DNA of 64,000 nucleotides from Candidatus Nitrosopumilus sp. (lineage in GTDB: Archaea; Thermoproteota; Nitrososphaeria; Nitrososphaerales; Nitrosopumilaceae). Where the stretch lies: positions 88,816 to 152,815 of the forward strand of contig NZ_JANQTA010000018.1 of NCBI RefSeq assembly GCF_028278985.1, read 5' to 3'. The first letter of the stretch is position 1, and every line of letters begins with the position of its first letter. This document shows, in pieces, positions 34,070-40,654 of this stretch. A model generated the notes under the pieces. That model was not told the DNA's origin. It made no database searches and was given only the letters and a program-made list of their open reading frames with translations. Made by a program: the position numbers and the translations under genes.

Positions 34070-34573
34070 ATGTCTACTCTGTTAGAAAAACAAATCAAAG
34101 TAAATCGTATTGTTACGACAAGCACTGAACATGCAAGAGCAATTGAAGACCCTGCTCGTGCAAAAGTTATGGAGATTCTATATCGACAAGCAATGTCTGC
34201 AGACCAAATCGCTACAGCATTAAAAAAGACAGGTTACAAAAAAGCACTAACTACTGTCCGACATCATTTAGAGATTCTCAAAGAATCTGGTCTGATTGAG
34301 GTTGTCAAAATTGAAGAATCCCGTGGAGCAATTACAAAATACTATGGTACGTCAACAAAGCTACTTGATTTCGAAACTCCTAAAGATTTTGAATCTCAGT
34401 ATTCAAAAGTAATAGATAACACATCAGCAAAAATCGAAAAAATCCTCAAAGGATTAACTCCAAAAACATCAAAGACAAAAGGAAAGAAATCACCAGAGTA
34501 TTCTCAGTATTTGGTTATGGAAATCATGAATCGTGCCATGACAAATGTATTTGAAAATTCGGGCAAAAAATAA
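34070..34573 (+). CDS. ArsR-like winged-helix transcriptional regulator
   Basis: A 167-residue protein. Residues about 20-90 form a winged helix: EDPARAKVMEILYRQAMSAD, then the recognition helix region ALTTVRHHLEILKESGLIE and wing VKIEESRGAITKYYG. The C-terminal half is helical with a lysine-rich linker. No metal-binding cysteines are present. The unusually long, repeat-rich upstream region suggests tight or autogenous control. Confidence 0.82.
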   Translation: MSTLLEKQIKVNRIVTTSTEHARAIEDPARAKVMEILYRQAMSADQIATALKKTGYKKALTTVRHHLEILKESGLIEVVKIEESRGAITKYYGTSTKLLDFETPKDFESQYSKVIDNTSAKIEKILKGLTPKTSKTKGKKSPEYSQYLVMEIMNRAMTNVFENSGKK

Positions 34574-34611
34574 TCGCTAAACCTAAGTATTCCGTGTAGG
34601 GTAATTCCTTC

Positions 34612-34932
34612 ATGGTACGAGTGTTTTACAGCCAGAAGACAGAGGATCTCATCGAAAAGATGACTCTCACACATTGGAGACACCAGGTTCAGAGTGAACT
34701 TGGTGAAGAACATCAGAGCATGTCTGATAATTGGAAAATGTGTGCCATTGGTGAACGGATACGTATAGAAGGAAAGGACCTAGAGTCAATCAAGGATCTA
34801 TCTCCTGAGGCGATCCAATTAGGTTATGATTTCTCAATTGCCATGCAAGAAAAAGACAATCAAAAAGCATTGGAAATCATAACAAAGATTGAACAACTAC
34901 CCTCTATTTGGCGTGATGAAAAATATGGATGA
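34612..34932 (+). CDS. Hypothetical protein (106 aa)
   Basis: A soluble helical protein starting MVRVFYSQKTEDLIEKMTLT, with one CAIGERIR segment in the middle. Its stop overlaps the next gene by 8 bases, so it is coupled to the FMN split-barrel protein. No family recognised. Confidence 0.6.
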   Translation: MVRVFYSQKTEDLIEKMTLTHWRHQVQSELGEEHQSMSDNWKMCAIGERIRIEGKDLESIKDLSPEAIQLGYDFSIAMQEKDNQKALEIITKIEQLPSIWRDEKYG

Positions 34933-35329
34933 TAAAGCTGTAAAATTATTTTCTGAAAAAAATCTTGTTTTTATTGCAACCGTAATGAAAGATGGTGCTC
35001 CACAGGTATCTCCGGTTTGGGCAAATTTTGAAGATGGATATGTTTTGGTAAATACTGCTGAAGGTAGAATTAAACACAAAAATGTTTTACGAGATCCTCG
35101 AGTTGCAGTTTCAGTTGTCTCAAAAGATAACCCCTTAGACATGACGACAATACGTGGTGTTGTGGAAGAATTAATTCCTGATTATGAATACAAACATGCT
35201 GATAAATTAACACAGCAATACATGGGACGTGAACATTATCCATTCAAACGTGATGATGAAAAAAGAGTTGTACTAAAAATAAAGCCTGACAAAGTTTTTG
35301 TTTTACCTGAATTGAAAATGTCAGAGTAG
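34925..35329 (+). CDS. FMN/F420-binding split-barrel protein (PPOX class)
   Basis: 134 residues from the ATG at 34925 (codon 13 of the ORF), which overlaps the previous stop by 8 bases. FIATVMKDGAPQVSPVWANFEDGYVLVNT (two beta hairpins) and RDPRVAVSV fit the pyridoxamine-oxidase-like split barrel of F420-dependent reductases. Nitrosopumilus-type archaea make F420. The substrate is unknown. Confidence 0.8.
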   Translation: MDDKAVKLFSEKNLVFIATVMKDGAPQVSPVWANFEDGYVLVNTAEGRIKHKNVLRDPRVAVSVVSKDNPLDMTTIRGVVEELIPDYEYKHADKLTQQYMGREHYPFKRDDEKRVVLKIKPDKVFVLPELKMSE

Positions 35330-35337
35330 TAATTTAG

Positions 35338-35367
35338 AATATTTCTAAATTCGAATTTAAAAATATA
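35338..35367. repeat. Dispersed 30-bp palindrome, copy A
   Basis: AATATTTCTAAATTC / GAATTTAAAAATATA around a central TCGA. The left half is the exact consensus and the right half has two differences. It lies between two convergent gene ends (35329 and 35411), so it is not in a promoter. An extra half-copy (AATTTAGAA) overlaps on the left. Confidence 0.6.
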
Positions 35368-35410
35368 CTAGATATAGCATGTAAGATTAGAAAAAATATT
35401 CAAAGACAGT

Positions 35411-35794
35411 TTAACGTTTCCGTTTAGCTGTCTTTCTCTTTGGAGCGGCTTTGCGTTTAGCTGCAGTCTTTCTCTTTGGAGCTGCCTTTCTTTTTGCGGC
35501 TTTTCTCTTTGGAGCTGCTTTCTTTGCTGCAGTCTTTCTCTTTGGAGCGGCTTTGCGTTTAGCTGCCTTTCTCTTTGGAGCTGCTTTCTTTGCTGCACTT
35601 CGCTTACGGGTTGCTGCTGCTTTCTTTGCTGCTGCACTTCTCTTTCGAGTTGCTGCTGCACGTTTAGCTGCTGCTTTTCTTTTGCGAGATGCTGCTGCCT
35701 TTGCTTTTTCAGCTGCTGCTTTAGCTGCATTTCTCTTTCGAGTTCTTGCTGCTTTCTTTGCGGCTGCTACTCTTTTGGCTTTGGAAATTGCCAT
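35411..35794 (-). CDS. Lys/Ala/Arg-rich histone H1-like protein
   Basis: 127 residues made almost only of K, A, R, P, S and T. Repeats of the type AAPKRKAAKRK and AAATRKRSAA run through the whole length. The composition matches the tails of histone H1 and bacterial H1-like proteins, which bind DNA without a fixed fold. MAISKAKRV is the start, 20 to 40 bases behind an AT-rich promoter area. Tandem DNA repeats in the gene could cause length changes between strains. The two plus-strand and alternate-frame ORFs here are shadows. Confidence 0.75.
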   Translation of the reverse strand: MAISKAKRVAAAKKAARTRKRNAAKAAAEKAKAAASRKRKAAAKRAAATRKRSAAAKKAAATRKRSAAKKAAPKRKAAKRKAAPKRKTAAKKAAPKRKAAKRKAAPKRKTAAKRKAAPKRKTAKRKR

Positions 35795-35898
35795 GACATT
35801 TTTGCAAAAGTAATCTGTGTTATATAGTAAAAGTCACACTAAATTGCTTAAACTATAGAAAAATTTGACACTTTTTTTGATTTTTTAAAAATTTTCGA

Positions 35899-36381
35899 TC
35901 AGCAATTTACTAAACAAACAGAAGCTGTATCAACAGTTGATTGTTCTTTTTGTGGTCTTATCAAAATTTTGTATTGTTTTTCTTCATCAAACTCTACATC
36001 AAACTGCGTAGTTCTTTGAACTGGTTTGTTTGGTTCAATTTTTTCAAATAACAAGTCATTTGCATCAAATTCTCCGTAAGTTGCTTCTGTTTTCTTGTTT
36101 CCATCAATAAAGAAGAATTGTCCTCCTGACAGATTTGTTTCTTCATTGCTGATGTTTTTAGCTACAATTCCAATTTTTACGAAGGTATTTTCAGGTTTTA
36201 CTTCCTTTGTTCCTTCAAATGTGCCTTCAAAAGTAATGATATACTCTACTGGTCCTACTCTAATTGACTCTCCTACCACTCCTGTTACAAAATTAGTTTG
36301 ATATTGTGAATACATGTACATGGCGATCCCCATAGAACCTATTACTGCACCAATGACAATAATTACTCCTAGATTTACCAT
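35899..36381 (-). CDS. Membrane-anchored DUF4352-type protein
   Basis: 160 residues from the ATG at 36381 (codon 45 of the ORF). A TATATA box 25 bases upstream and an N-terminal membrane helix (VNLGVIIVIGAVIGSMGIAM) support this start over the ORF-track start. The rest is an extracellular beta domain of the DUF4352/telokin-like kind (NTFVKIGIVAKNISNEETNL). Two cysteines are at the extreme C-terminus. Role unknown. Confidence 0.7.
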   Translation of the reverse strand: MVNLGVIIVIGAVIGSMGIAMYMYSQYQTNFVTGVVGESIRVGPVEYIITFEGTFEGTKEVKPENTFVKIGIVAKNISNEETNLSGGQFFFIDGNKKTEATYGEFDANDLLFEKIEPNKPVQRTTQFDVEFDEEKQYKILIRPQKEQSTVDTASVCLVNC

Positions 36382-36400
36382 GAAAAATGCTATTTTTTTT

Positions 36401-36410
36401 AGTATATAGT
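36401..36410 (-). promoter_or_regulatory. TATA box of the DUF4352-type gene
   Basis: ACTATATACT on the minus strand is centred 25 bases before the ATG at 36381. It fits a leaderless transcript and fixes the start codon. Confidence 0.6.
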
Positions 36411-36418
36411 TGAAACGC

Positions 36419-36501
36419 AAAAAATAGGACGTAAGTCCAGACCCTGTCCAATTAGTGAACAAATGAGAGTGGGAAGGCCTGAACTCTGCTATATTTACGT
36501 C
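36419..36501 (-). ncRNA. Candidate structured small RNA with terminator
   Basis: On the minus strand GACGTAA (36501-36495) pairs with TTACGTC (36434-36428). The next inner segments GTTCAG and CTGGAC extend this by six pairs beside a bulge of about ten bases. Near the 3' end GGAC-TTAC-GTCC can also form a local hairpin, and TATTTTTT follows directly. A TATA-like TAAATTT lies about 25 bases upstream. The 388-base gap 36382-36769 otherwise holds only the DUF4352 TATA box, a palindrome and the hairpin at 36645. Coding potential is weak. Confidence 0.4.
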
Positions 36502-36567
36502 AAAAAACCACATAAAACTGGCGGAAATTTACCAAAAAATCCCCTACCACTATGGCATATTGGAATA

Positions 36568-36579
36568 TTGATCGATCAA
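36568..36579. promoter_or_regulatory. 12-bp palindrome TTGATCGATCAA
   Basis: A perfect 12-base palindrome, followed after two bases by a further CGATCAG half. It lies in the gap between the divergent DUF4352-type gene and the exported protein at 36770, and may be a protein-binding site. Confidence 0.3.
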
Positions 36580-36644
36580 ACGATCAGTTTTGTAATTTTT
36601 TTTACACACACAGCAATATGTATGAAAATCCTCAAATGTTATTT

Positions 36645-36697
36645 GATCAGAGAGACCTTGAGGCAACTCATTGTTCTCAGTCTTGAGGTCTCTGATC
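36645..36697 (+). promoter_or_regulatory. Long hairpin upstream of an exported protein gene
   Basis: AGAGACCT and AGGTCTCT are perfect 8-bp inverse copies. They are extended outward by GATC/GATC after a 2-base bulge and inward by six more pairs including G-U. The element lies 72 bases before the ATG at 36770, upstream of its TATA-like TTAAATTAAG. It is therefore probably not in that mRNA; it may be a separate RNA, a terminator or a DNA-binding site. Confidence 0.35.
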
Positions 36698-36769
36698 TTA
36701 TGTAAAGTCCATATTGTTATAGTATGACACTAGGAACTGCTTAAATTAAGCTCTTTGGCAGTTGTACCA

Positions 36770-37420
36770 ATGACTCCAAAAACACTTTTGGGAATTTCTG
36801 TTGCAGCAATCTTTGCAATAGGAATAATTGCATCTCCAATAGGGGTAGATGCTGCAGGAAGTTTCCTCGATGTGAAAAAAGCAAAAGTAGTAATCGATGA
36901 TGACGATGAGTTTGAAAAAGCAAAAATCAAGACTAATGCAAAAGTACTCGAAGTAGGTGCATATGGATATGGAATAATATCTGGTGCTGGCCTTGAGGCA
37001 ATTGCAGTAACAACAACTCATGGCGGTGTTCTTGATTCTGAAGCACAAACAGATGCATCTGATGCCTCATTTCATAATCACTATGTAGCACTTCAAGACT
37101 CTCAGGATCCAAATCCCGAAATTGGAACTGGTTTGTGTCCAGGTCTAGAAGTACGTGATATTACATGGGAAGAACCCGGTGATGTGAAAATAAAAGGCAA
37201 AAAAGCAACTATGAAAGATGTTCCATTTTCCTTTAGTGGTACTCATAGCCTATCAGGAGATGATATCAGCTTTAATGCAGATGGAAATGTAGGCGCTGTT
37301 GTTTCCTTTACTATTGCACCTGTTTTCAATGGGGCTGGTGGAATTGATGCGGTATGTATCAATGATGTTACTCCTGCTGAAAAATTAAAAGTCATCACCG
37401 ATGATGACGATGATGATTGA
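36770..37420 (+). CDS. Exported hypothetical protein (216 aa)
   Basis: The start is the ATG at 36770 (codon 6 of the ORF), 25 bases after a TTAAATTAAG box. A signal peptide covers residues 1 to about 27 (TLLGISVAAIFAIGIIASP...VDAAG). The mature part is beta-rich, begins with an acidic DDDDEFEKAK and ends in a run of aspartates (ITDDDDDD), which could bind cations such as calcium. There is no membrane anchor at the C-terminus. The family is not recognised. Confidence 0.65.
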   Translation: MTPKTLLGISVAAIFAIGIIASPIGVDAAGSFLDVKKAKVVIDDDDEFEKAKIKTNAKVLEVGAYGYGIISGAGLEAIAVTTTHGGVLDSEAQTDASDASFHNHYVALQDSQDPNPEIGTGLCPGLEVRDITWEEPGDVKIKGKKATMKDVPFSFSGTHSLSGDDISFNADGNVGAVVSFTIAPVFNGAGGIDAVCINDVTPAEKLKVITDDDDDD

Positions 37421-37600
37421 TTAAATCAATCATTTTTTCTTTATTTTTTCATCAAAATTAGGGGGTTTAGCTTTTACGCACAACAATAAAACTTTGGACA
37501 TGTTTTGGTGGGAGAGCTTGGTGGATTGACGGTTGCTTTTCACAGATAGGCACAAGTGTTCAACCCCCCCCAAAATCGCCTATTTTTGAAAATATGGCAT

Positions 37601-37648
37601 TATGCCTAAACCCCTAAAATTTGTAGGGGGGTTTAACGCCTAGGCATA
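37601..37648 (-). terminator. Hairpin downstream of the 52-aa gene
   Basis: TATGCCTAAACCCCTA is matched by an inverse copy split by two small insertions (TAGGGG-GG-TTTA and AGGCATA). It begins 12 bases after the stop of the minus-strand gene at 37660 and probably ends that transcript. The region 37421-37600 holds G/C homopolymer runs (C8 at 37564) but no gene I can support. Confidence 0.4.
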
Positions 37649-37659
37649 AATTTGAAAAT

Positions 37660-37818
37660 TTACGAAATTTTGAGATTTTCTAACATTGGAGTAATCCAAT
37701 TGATTATTTGAAAAAATAAGTCTGAGGAAAATTCTCTGAATCCTCCAAATACATTATTTGCTGAATTAAATGACTCATTTACTGTCTTTACATCCACCTG
37801 TGATGTGAATTTTTCCAT
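37660..37818 (-). CDS. Small helical protein (52 aa)
   Basis: Not in the ORF track. It reads MEKFTSQVDVKTVNESFNSA, then NNVFGGFREFSSDLFFQIIN and WITPMLENLKIS. The amphipathic helix with many Phe recalls phasin-like or other surface-binding proteins, but this is only a similarity in type. It is the last of three small minus-strand genes in a region without longer ORFs and is followed by a hairpin. Confidence 0.5.
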   Translation of the reverse strand: MEKFTSQVDVKTVNESFNSANNVFGGFREFSSDLFFQIINWITPMLENLKIS

Positions 37819-37879
37819 GTGATATCTATGTCACATGGACATTTGTTGTTCTGGATGTGCATTTTGGACTACATTTATC

Positions 37880-37901
37880 TCAAAAAAGGGGGGTTTTTTG
37901 A
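37880..37901 (-). terminator. Inverted repeat with G6 centre after the interrupted gene
   Basis: TCAAAAAA-GGGGGG-TTTTTTGA is an 8-bp perfect inverted repeat that starts 14 bases after the stop at 37915. On the minus strand the transcript would end in a U-run, so it fits an archaeal terminator. Confidence 0.4.
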
Positions 37902-37914
37902 TATGTTTTTAGTA

Positions 37915-38094
37915 TTATTGACCTAAATTGCCCTTCACTTGCTGCTCTGTTTTTTTAGCCATGTCTGAAATAACGTTATTTCCCCATTCTTACAATTCTG
38001 GATTTTCAGAGATACTGAATACTGAAGACAATAATGAATTCATGTAATCAATAATCATACTAGGATCTAAGTTGAACAATAGCCCTAATTCCAT
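37915..38094 (-). pseudogene. Small gene with an in-frame stop codon
   Basis: The frame from ATG 38094 reads MELGLLFNLDPSMIIDYMNS, then LLSSVFSISENPEL, a TAA at 37990-37992, and continues as EWGNNVISDMAKKTEQQVKG-NLGQ to a second TAA. Both halves look like one helical protein of 59 residues. The TAA is one base from GAA, AAA or CAA. It may be a nonsense mutation, a sequencing error, or a functional 34-residue product. A terminator-like repeat follows the distal stop, which fits a once intact gene. Confidence 0.45.
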
Positions 38095-38158
38095 AGTTTT
38101 TTGAGGATTTTTTTTGTATTAACCATCTGTATGTATGCCTAGTTTACATATTGACTGA

Positions 38159-38175
38159 AGAGGGAAAATCCCTCT
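38159..38175 (-). terminator. Hairpin after the 50-aa gene
   Basis: AGAGGG-AAAAT-CCCTCT forms a 6-bp GC-rich hairpin 20 bases after the stop codon at 38196 on the minus strand. It probably ends or stabilises that transcript. Confidence 0.4.
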
Positions 38176-38195
38176 GAAATGACAAATGATGAAAT

Positions 38196-38348
38196 TTACT
38201 CTCTCTCCAGCTTTATAGTGATTTTTCCTTTCTTGGCAGAATCAACTACTTTTAGTGCTCTGTTCATAACCCCAATACCAAACTTCGATAATTCAGCTGA
38301 AGATAGGGTTATTTCTTTTGGTTTAGATTTTGATGTTTTTCTTTTCAT
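38196..38348 (-). CDS. Small basic protein (50 aa)
   Basis: Not in the ORF track. It starts MKRKTSKSKPKEITLSSAEL and ends GKITIKLERE. A basic tail precedes a short helix and a final strand. First of the three small minus-strand genes, 60 bases downstream of the 152-residue protein. No family recognised. Confidence 0.5.
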   Translation of the reverse strand: MKRKTSKSKPKEITLSSAELSKFGIGVMNRALKVVDSAKKGKITIKLERE

Positions 38349-38408
38349 AATTTGAATAAGTGAATTTTTGATATAAGCCCCGCGTAGGACTGATAAATTA
38401 TCTATTTT

Positions 38409-38867
38409 CTAGAATGTCTTCATTAAAAATCTGGCAGTTTTTTCATGCAATTCCGAAACCCTATCTATTGCATTAAAAAGTCCTTGCTGGTTTAACTGGT
38501 CCTCCTTATCTAATACCACATACACTCCAATCTTTCGTTTTCCATCTTCTGTAGTATTTTTGTTAATTGCTTGAATAGAATAACAATAGTCTGCTACTTT
38601 TTTCTCAAATTTTGTCTTTTCTTCTTCACTAAATCCTAGATATCGTGCAATCTGATTATTTTTCATTATGACTTTGGAACCTATTACAAGAATTCCTTGT
38701 TGTGCTTTTGGCTCAAAAACTTCTACTGGGACTCCTGCTGGACCTGCATGTTTTACTAAAATCTCAAATGTATTTTCAGGATTTTTTCTATCTTCAAATG
38801 ACAATCCTTCATGAATTAACCATCGTTCTACATTATCTCGCATTCTAGATGTCATATACTGACTCAT
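38409..38867 (-). CDS. DUF2299-like protein (152 aa)
   Basis: An alpha/beta protein: MTSRMRDNVERWLIHEGLSF, then TFEILVKHAG and FEPKAQQGILVIGSKV, and a helical C-terminus. The pattern resembles archaeal DUF2299 proteins, which are related in fold to secretion chaperones; I am not certain of the number. Copy B of the 30-bp palindrome lies 49-78 bases upstream. Confidence 0.6.
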   Translation of the reverse strand: MSQYMTSRMRDNVERWLIHEGLSFEDRKNPENTFEILVKHAGPAGVPVEVFEPKAQQGILVIGSKVIMKNNQIARYLGFSEEEKTKFEKKVADYCYSIQAINKNTTEDGKRKIGVYVVLDKEDQLNQQGLFNAIDRVSELHEKTARFLMKTF

Positions 38868-38915
38868 TCTTGCTTCTATATGATTCTAAATCTATGATTA
38901 CTAGTCTAAATTTAT

Positions 38916-38945
38916 AATATTTCTAAACTCGAATTTAGAAATATT
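38916..38945. repeat. Dispersed 30-bp palindrome, copy B
   Basis: AATATTTCTAAACTC / GAATTTAGAAATATT, with one mismatch between the 15-base arms. It lies between the stop of the gene at 38975 and the start of the DUF2299-like gene (minus strand), so it could act as terminator or operator. Confidence 0.65.
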
Positions 38946-38974
38946 CAAAATTTAGTATGTGTAGCAATAGTGTC

Positions 38975-39202
38975 TTACACATTAACACTAAAACCAGAAT
39001 CTAGTCCTGGAATAATTGCTGCTAGAATTAGATTCATGATAATTCCTACAACCATTAATGCGATGCCCAAATAAAGACAGTTTTTGGCCTTTGAAGGATC
39101 ATCTTGTCTCAAAACAAAGAATGCGATTAACCCACCAATAATTCCGAAAAAAATTGGTAACAAAAACCATGCATTACTTCTTCTTTTTTCTGGATATGAC
39201 AT
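38975..39202 (-). CDS. Small two-helix membrane protein (75 aa)
   Basis: Two membrane helices (about residues 11-29 and 43-65) joined by RQDDPSKAKNC. The N-terminus is basic (MSYPEKRRSNA). The arrangement is like the DUF4190/archaeal PrsW-neighbour type small proteins but is not assignable. It follows the zinc-ribbon gene with 8 bases between, so it is co-transcribed. Confidence 0.6.
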   Translation of the reverse strand: MSYPEKRRSNAWFLLPIFFGIIGGLIAFFVLRQDDPSKAKNCLYLGIALMVVGIIMNLILAAIIPGLDSGFSVNV

Positions 39203-39210
39203 TTTTTTAC

Positions 39211-39456
39211 TTATTTTGAAGCTGCTTTTTTCTGTATCTGTGTAATTTCGATCTCTACTGTCTCTAACGGATCTTCAACTTGGTTTCTTCTAATTGAAAA
39301 CATCTTTGGTTTTTCAAAATCATCAGTACAATCTGGACATGCATATACTAGTACTCTGTGTTCATTTGGTGCTTTAGGATTGGATAATCTTGGGTAATAC
39401 ACTAGTCTGGCACCACAATCAACACAATATCTGTTGGCCCTTCTAGTTCTGACCAA
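39211..39456 (-). CDS. Zinc-ribbon protein (81 aa)
   Basis: C11/C14 (CVDC) and C40/C43 (CPDC) form a zinc ribbon after a basic N-terminus (MVRTRRANRY). The C-terminal part is charged and ends in QKKAASK. Probably nucleic-acid binding. It heads an operon with the two-helix membrane protein. Copies C and D of the 30-bp palindrome lie 88-188 bases upstream. Confidence 0.65.
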   Translation of the reverse strand: MVRTRRANRYCVDCGARLVYYPRLSNPKAPNEHRVLVYACPDCTDDFEKPKMFSIRRNQVEDPLETVEIEITQIQKKAASK

Positions 39457-39543
39457 TGTAAACCTCCTGCATTCTTACTAGTATGCGATCATCTATTAGA
39501 TCTATGTTGTCTAATAGAGTAAACTAAATACTATCAACCGATC

Positions 39544-39573
39544 AATATTGCTAAATTCGAATTTAGAAATATT
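39544..39573. repeat. Dispersed 30-bp palindrome, copy C
   Basis: AATATTGCTAAATTC / GAATTTAGAAATATT around TCGA, with one mismatch. It lies in the gap between the zinc-ribbon gene and tRNA-Asn. Confidence 0.65.
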
Positions 39574-39614
39574 ATTTTCCTTTAATCTATCTAAATCTAA
39601 CATTAACAAAAAAC

Positions 39615-39644
39615 AATGTTTCAAAACTCGAGTTTAGAAATAAA
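39615..39644. repeat. Dispersed 30-bp palindrome, copy D
   Basis: AATGTTTCAAAACTC / GAGTTTAGAAATAAA, a more divergent copy with a perfect CTCGAG core. It begins 6 bases after the 3' end of tRNA-Asn on the minus strand, where a T-rich stretch (CTTTATTTTATTTC) would terminate the tRNA transcript. Confidence 0.5.
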
Positions 39645-39650
39645 ATAAAG

Positions 39651-39724
39651 CGCCGCCCATCAGACTTGAACTGACGACCGTCCGATTAACAGTCGGATGC
39701 TCTACCACGCTGAGCTAGGGCGGC
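39651..39724 (-). tRNA. tRNA-Asn (anticodon GTT)
   Basis: A full cloverleaf on the minus strand. The acceptor stem is GCCGCCC/GGGCGGC with discriminator G. The D-arm is GCTCAGCGTGGTAGAGC, the anticodon arm TCCGA-CTGTTAA-TCGGA gives GTT, and the T-arm is GTCAG-TTCAAGT-CTGAT. There is no intron, and CCA is not encoded. Confidence 0.96.
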
Positions 39725-39796
39725 AACATGTTTGTACCTTGGTAAAAGTGATTTAATCCTTGCGACTATGATATTTAGACCAAAGTGGGAATTTAG

Positions 39797-40084
39797 TCAG
39801 TTAAATTTTGCAAAAAATTCTTTGATTTCCTTTGAATGACTTTCAACAAGTTCAATAATTTCTAAATGCTCATCAGGTGTTGGTTCTCTTTGATGCACTA
39901 CTTGAAATGCACTTAGTGCAGAACCTACCATTTCTCCTACAAAAAACCCACATAGAAAGTCACCAACATTTTCGCACCCCCATGCTTCTCCAACTCTTGG
40001 AGAAGCTCCTGCAGATTTGTATAATTCTAAAGTTTGCTGAATAAGTTCAGTAGTTTGTTTTGAAAATTCAGGATCTAGGGTCAT
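39797..40084 (-). CDS. Hypothetical protein at the end of the ribosomal operon (95 aa)
   Basis: A soluble helical protein. FSKQTTELIQQTLELYKSAG begins it and WGCENVGDFLCGFFVGEM lies in the middle, with two cysteines. It starts 12 bases after rpl6 and is probably part of the same transcript. No family recognised. Confidence 0.6.
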   Translation of the reverse strand: MTLDPEFSKQTTELIQQTLELYKSAGASPRVGEAWGCENVGDFLCGFFVGEMVGSALSAFQVVHQREPTPDEHLEIIELVESHSKEIKEFFAKFN

Positions 40085-40096
40085 CAGAAGAATCTA

Positions 40097-40654
40097 TTAT
40101 TTTTCGATTCCCTTTTTCTTTTCATAGACGTAGATACCATCTAGGAAAACTCTATGATCTTTATTTTTTACTTTTGTTTTTAGTTCAATGTTAGCTGCAG
40201 TTTGTGTAATGTCTGTCCAAACTTCTCCAGTAAGTAAAACATCTTCTCCTTTTGGAATTACTTTGGTGTTTCCTACAATTGATGTTGTTCTAGGAGCTCT
40301 TTCACCTTGGAAGTTTTCAATTAAAATTTTCTTTCCTTCAACTTTTACTGTAATTGGAAAGTGTGCAAAGACTACTTTCATTTTGATAGTGTAACCTTCA
40401 ATGAGTCCTTCACAAATATTTCTGATTAATGATCTTGCTGCATGCAAAATTGCATAATCTCTTTTTTTGTGTTCAATGGTTTTTAGAATTACTTTTCCTT
40501 CAGTAATTTCTAATGTTACTGGAATACTTCTAAAACTTTGATGTGTTTTTCCTAGTGGACCTTCGAAAGTTAACATGTGTTTTTTCTGTGTGACAGTAAC
40601 TCCTTCCGGAATCACAACTTCATCTTGGAATTTTTCAATTTGCTCAGTAGACAT
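40097..40654 (-). CDS. rpl6: Ribosomal protein uL6
   Basis: A 185-residue large-subunit protein with the two uL6 repeats. VTQKKHMLTFEGPLGKTHQSF is the first, and the IKMKVVFAHFPITVKVEGK region the second. It binds 23S rRNA near the sarcin-ricin loop. It overlaps rps8 by 11 bases. Last ribosomal gene of this operon in the window. Confidence 0.95.
   Translation of the reverse strand: MSTEQIEKFQDEVVIPEGVTVTQKKHMLTFEGPLGKTHQSFRSIPVTLEITEGKVILKTIEHKKRDYAILHAARSLIRNICEGLIEGYTIKMKVVFAHFPITVKVEGKKILIENFQGERAPRTTSIVGNTKVIPKGEDVLLTGEVWTDITQTAANIELKTKVKNKDHRVFLDGIYVYEKKKGIEK

Noticed and set aside
35411-35794. CRISPR-like repeats
   Set aside because: The repeats are codon-based low-complexity, not equal repeats with unique spacers. 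No cas genes are in the window.
35368-35813. Long ORFs in other frames (35368-35730 minus, 35451-35813 plus)
   Set aside because: They are translations of the repetitive Lys/Ala-rich gene in other frames and give low-complexity Gln/Arg or Phe/Ala proteins.
36382-36513. N-terminal extension of the DUF4352-type protein to 36513
   Set aside because: A TATA box lies 25 bases before the internal ATG, and the extension covers a region with strong RNA structure and shows no protein-like pattern.
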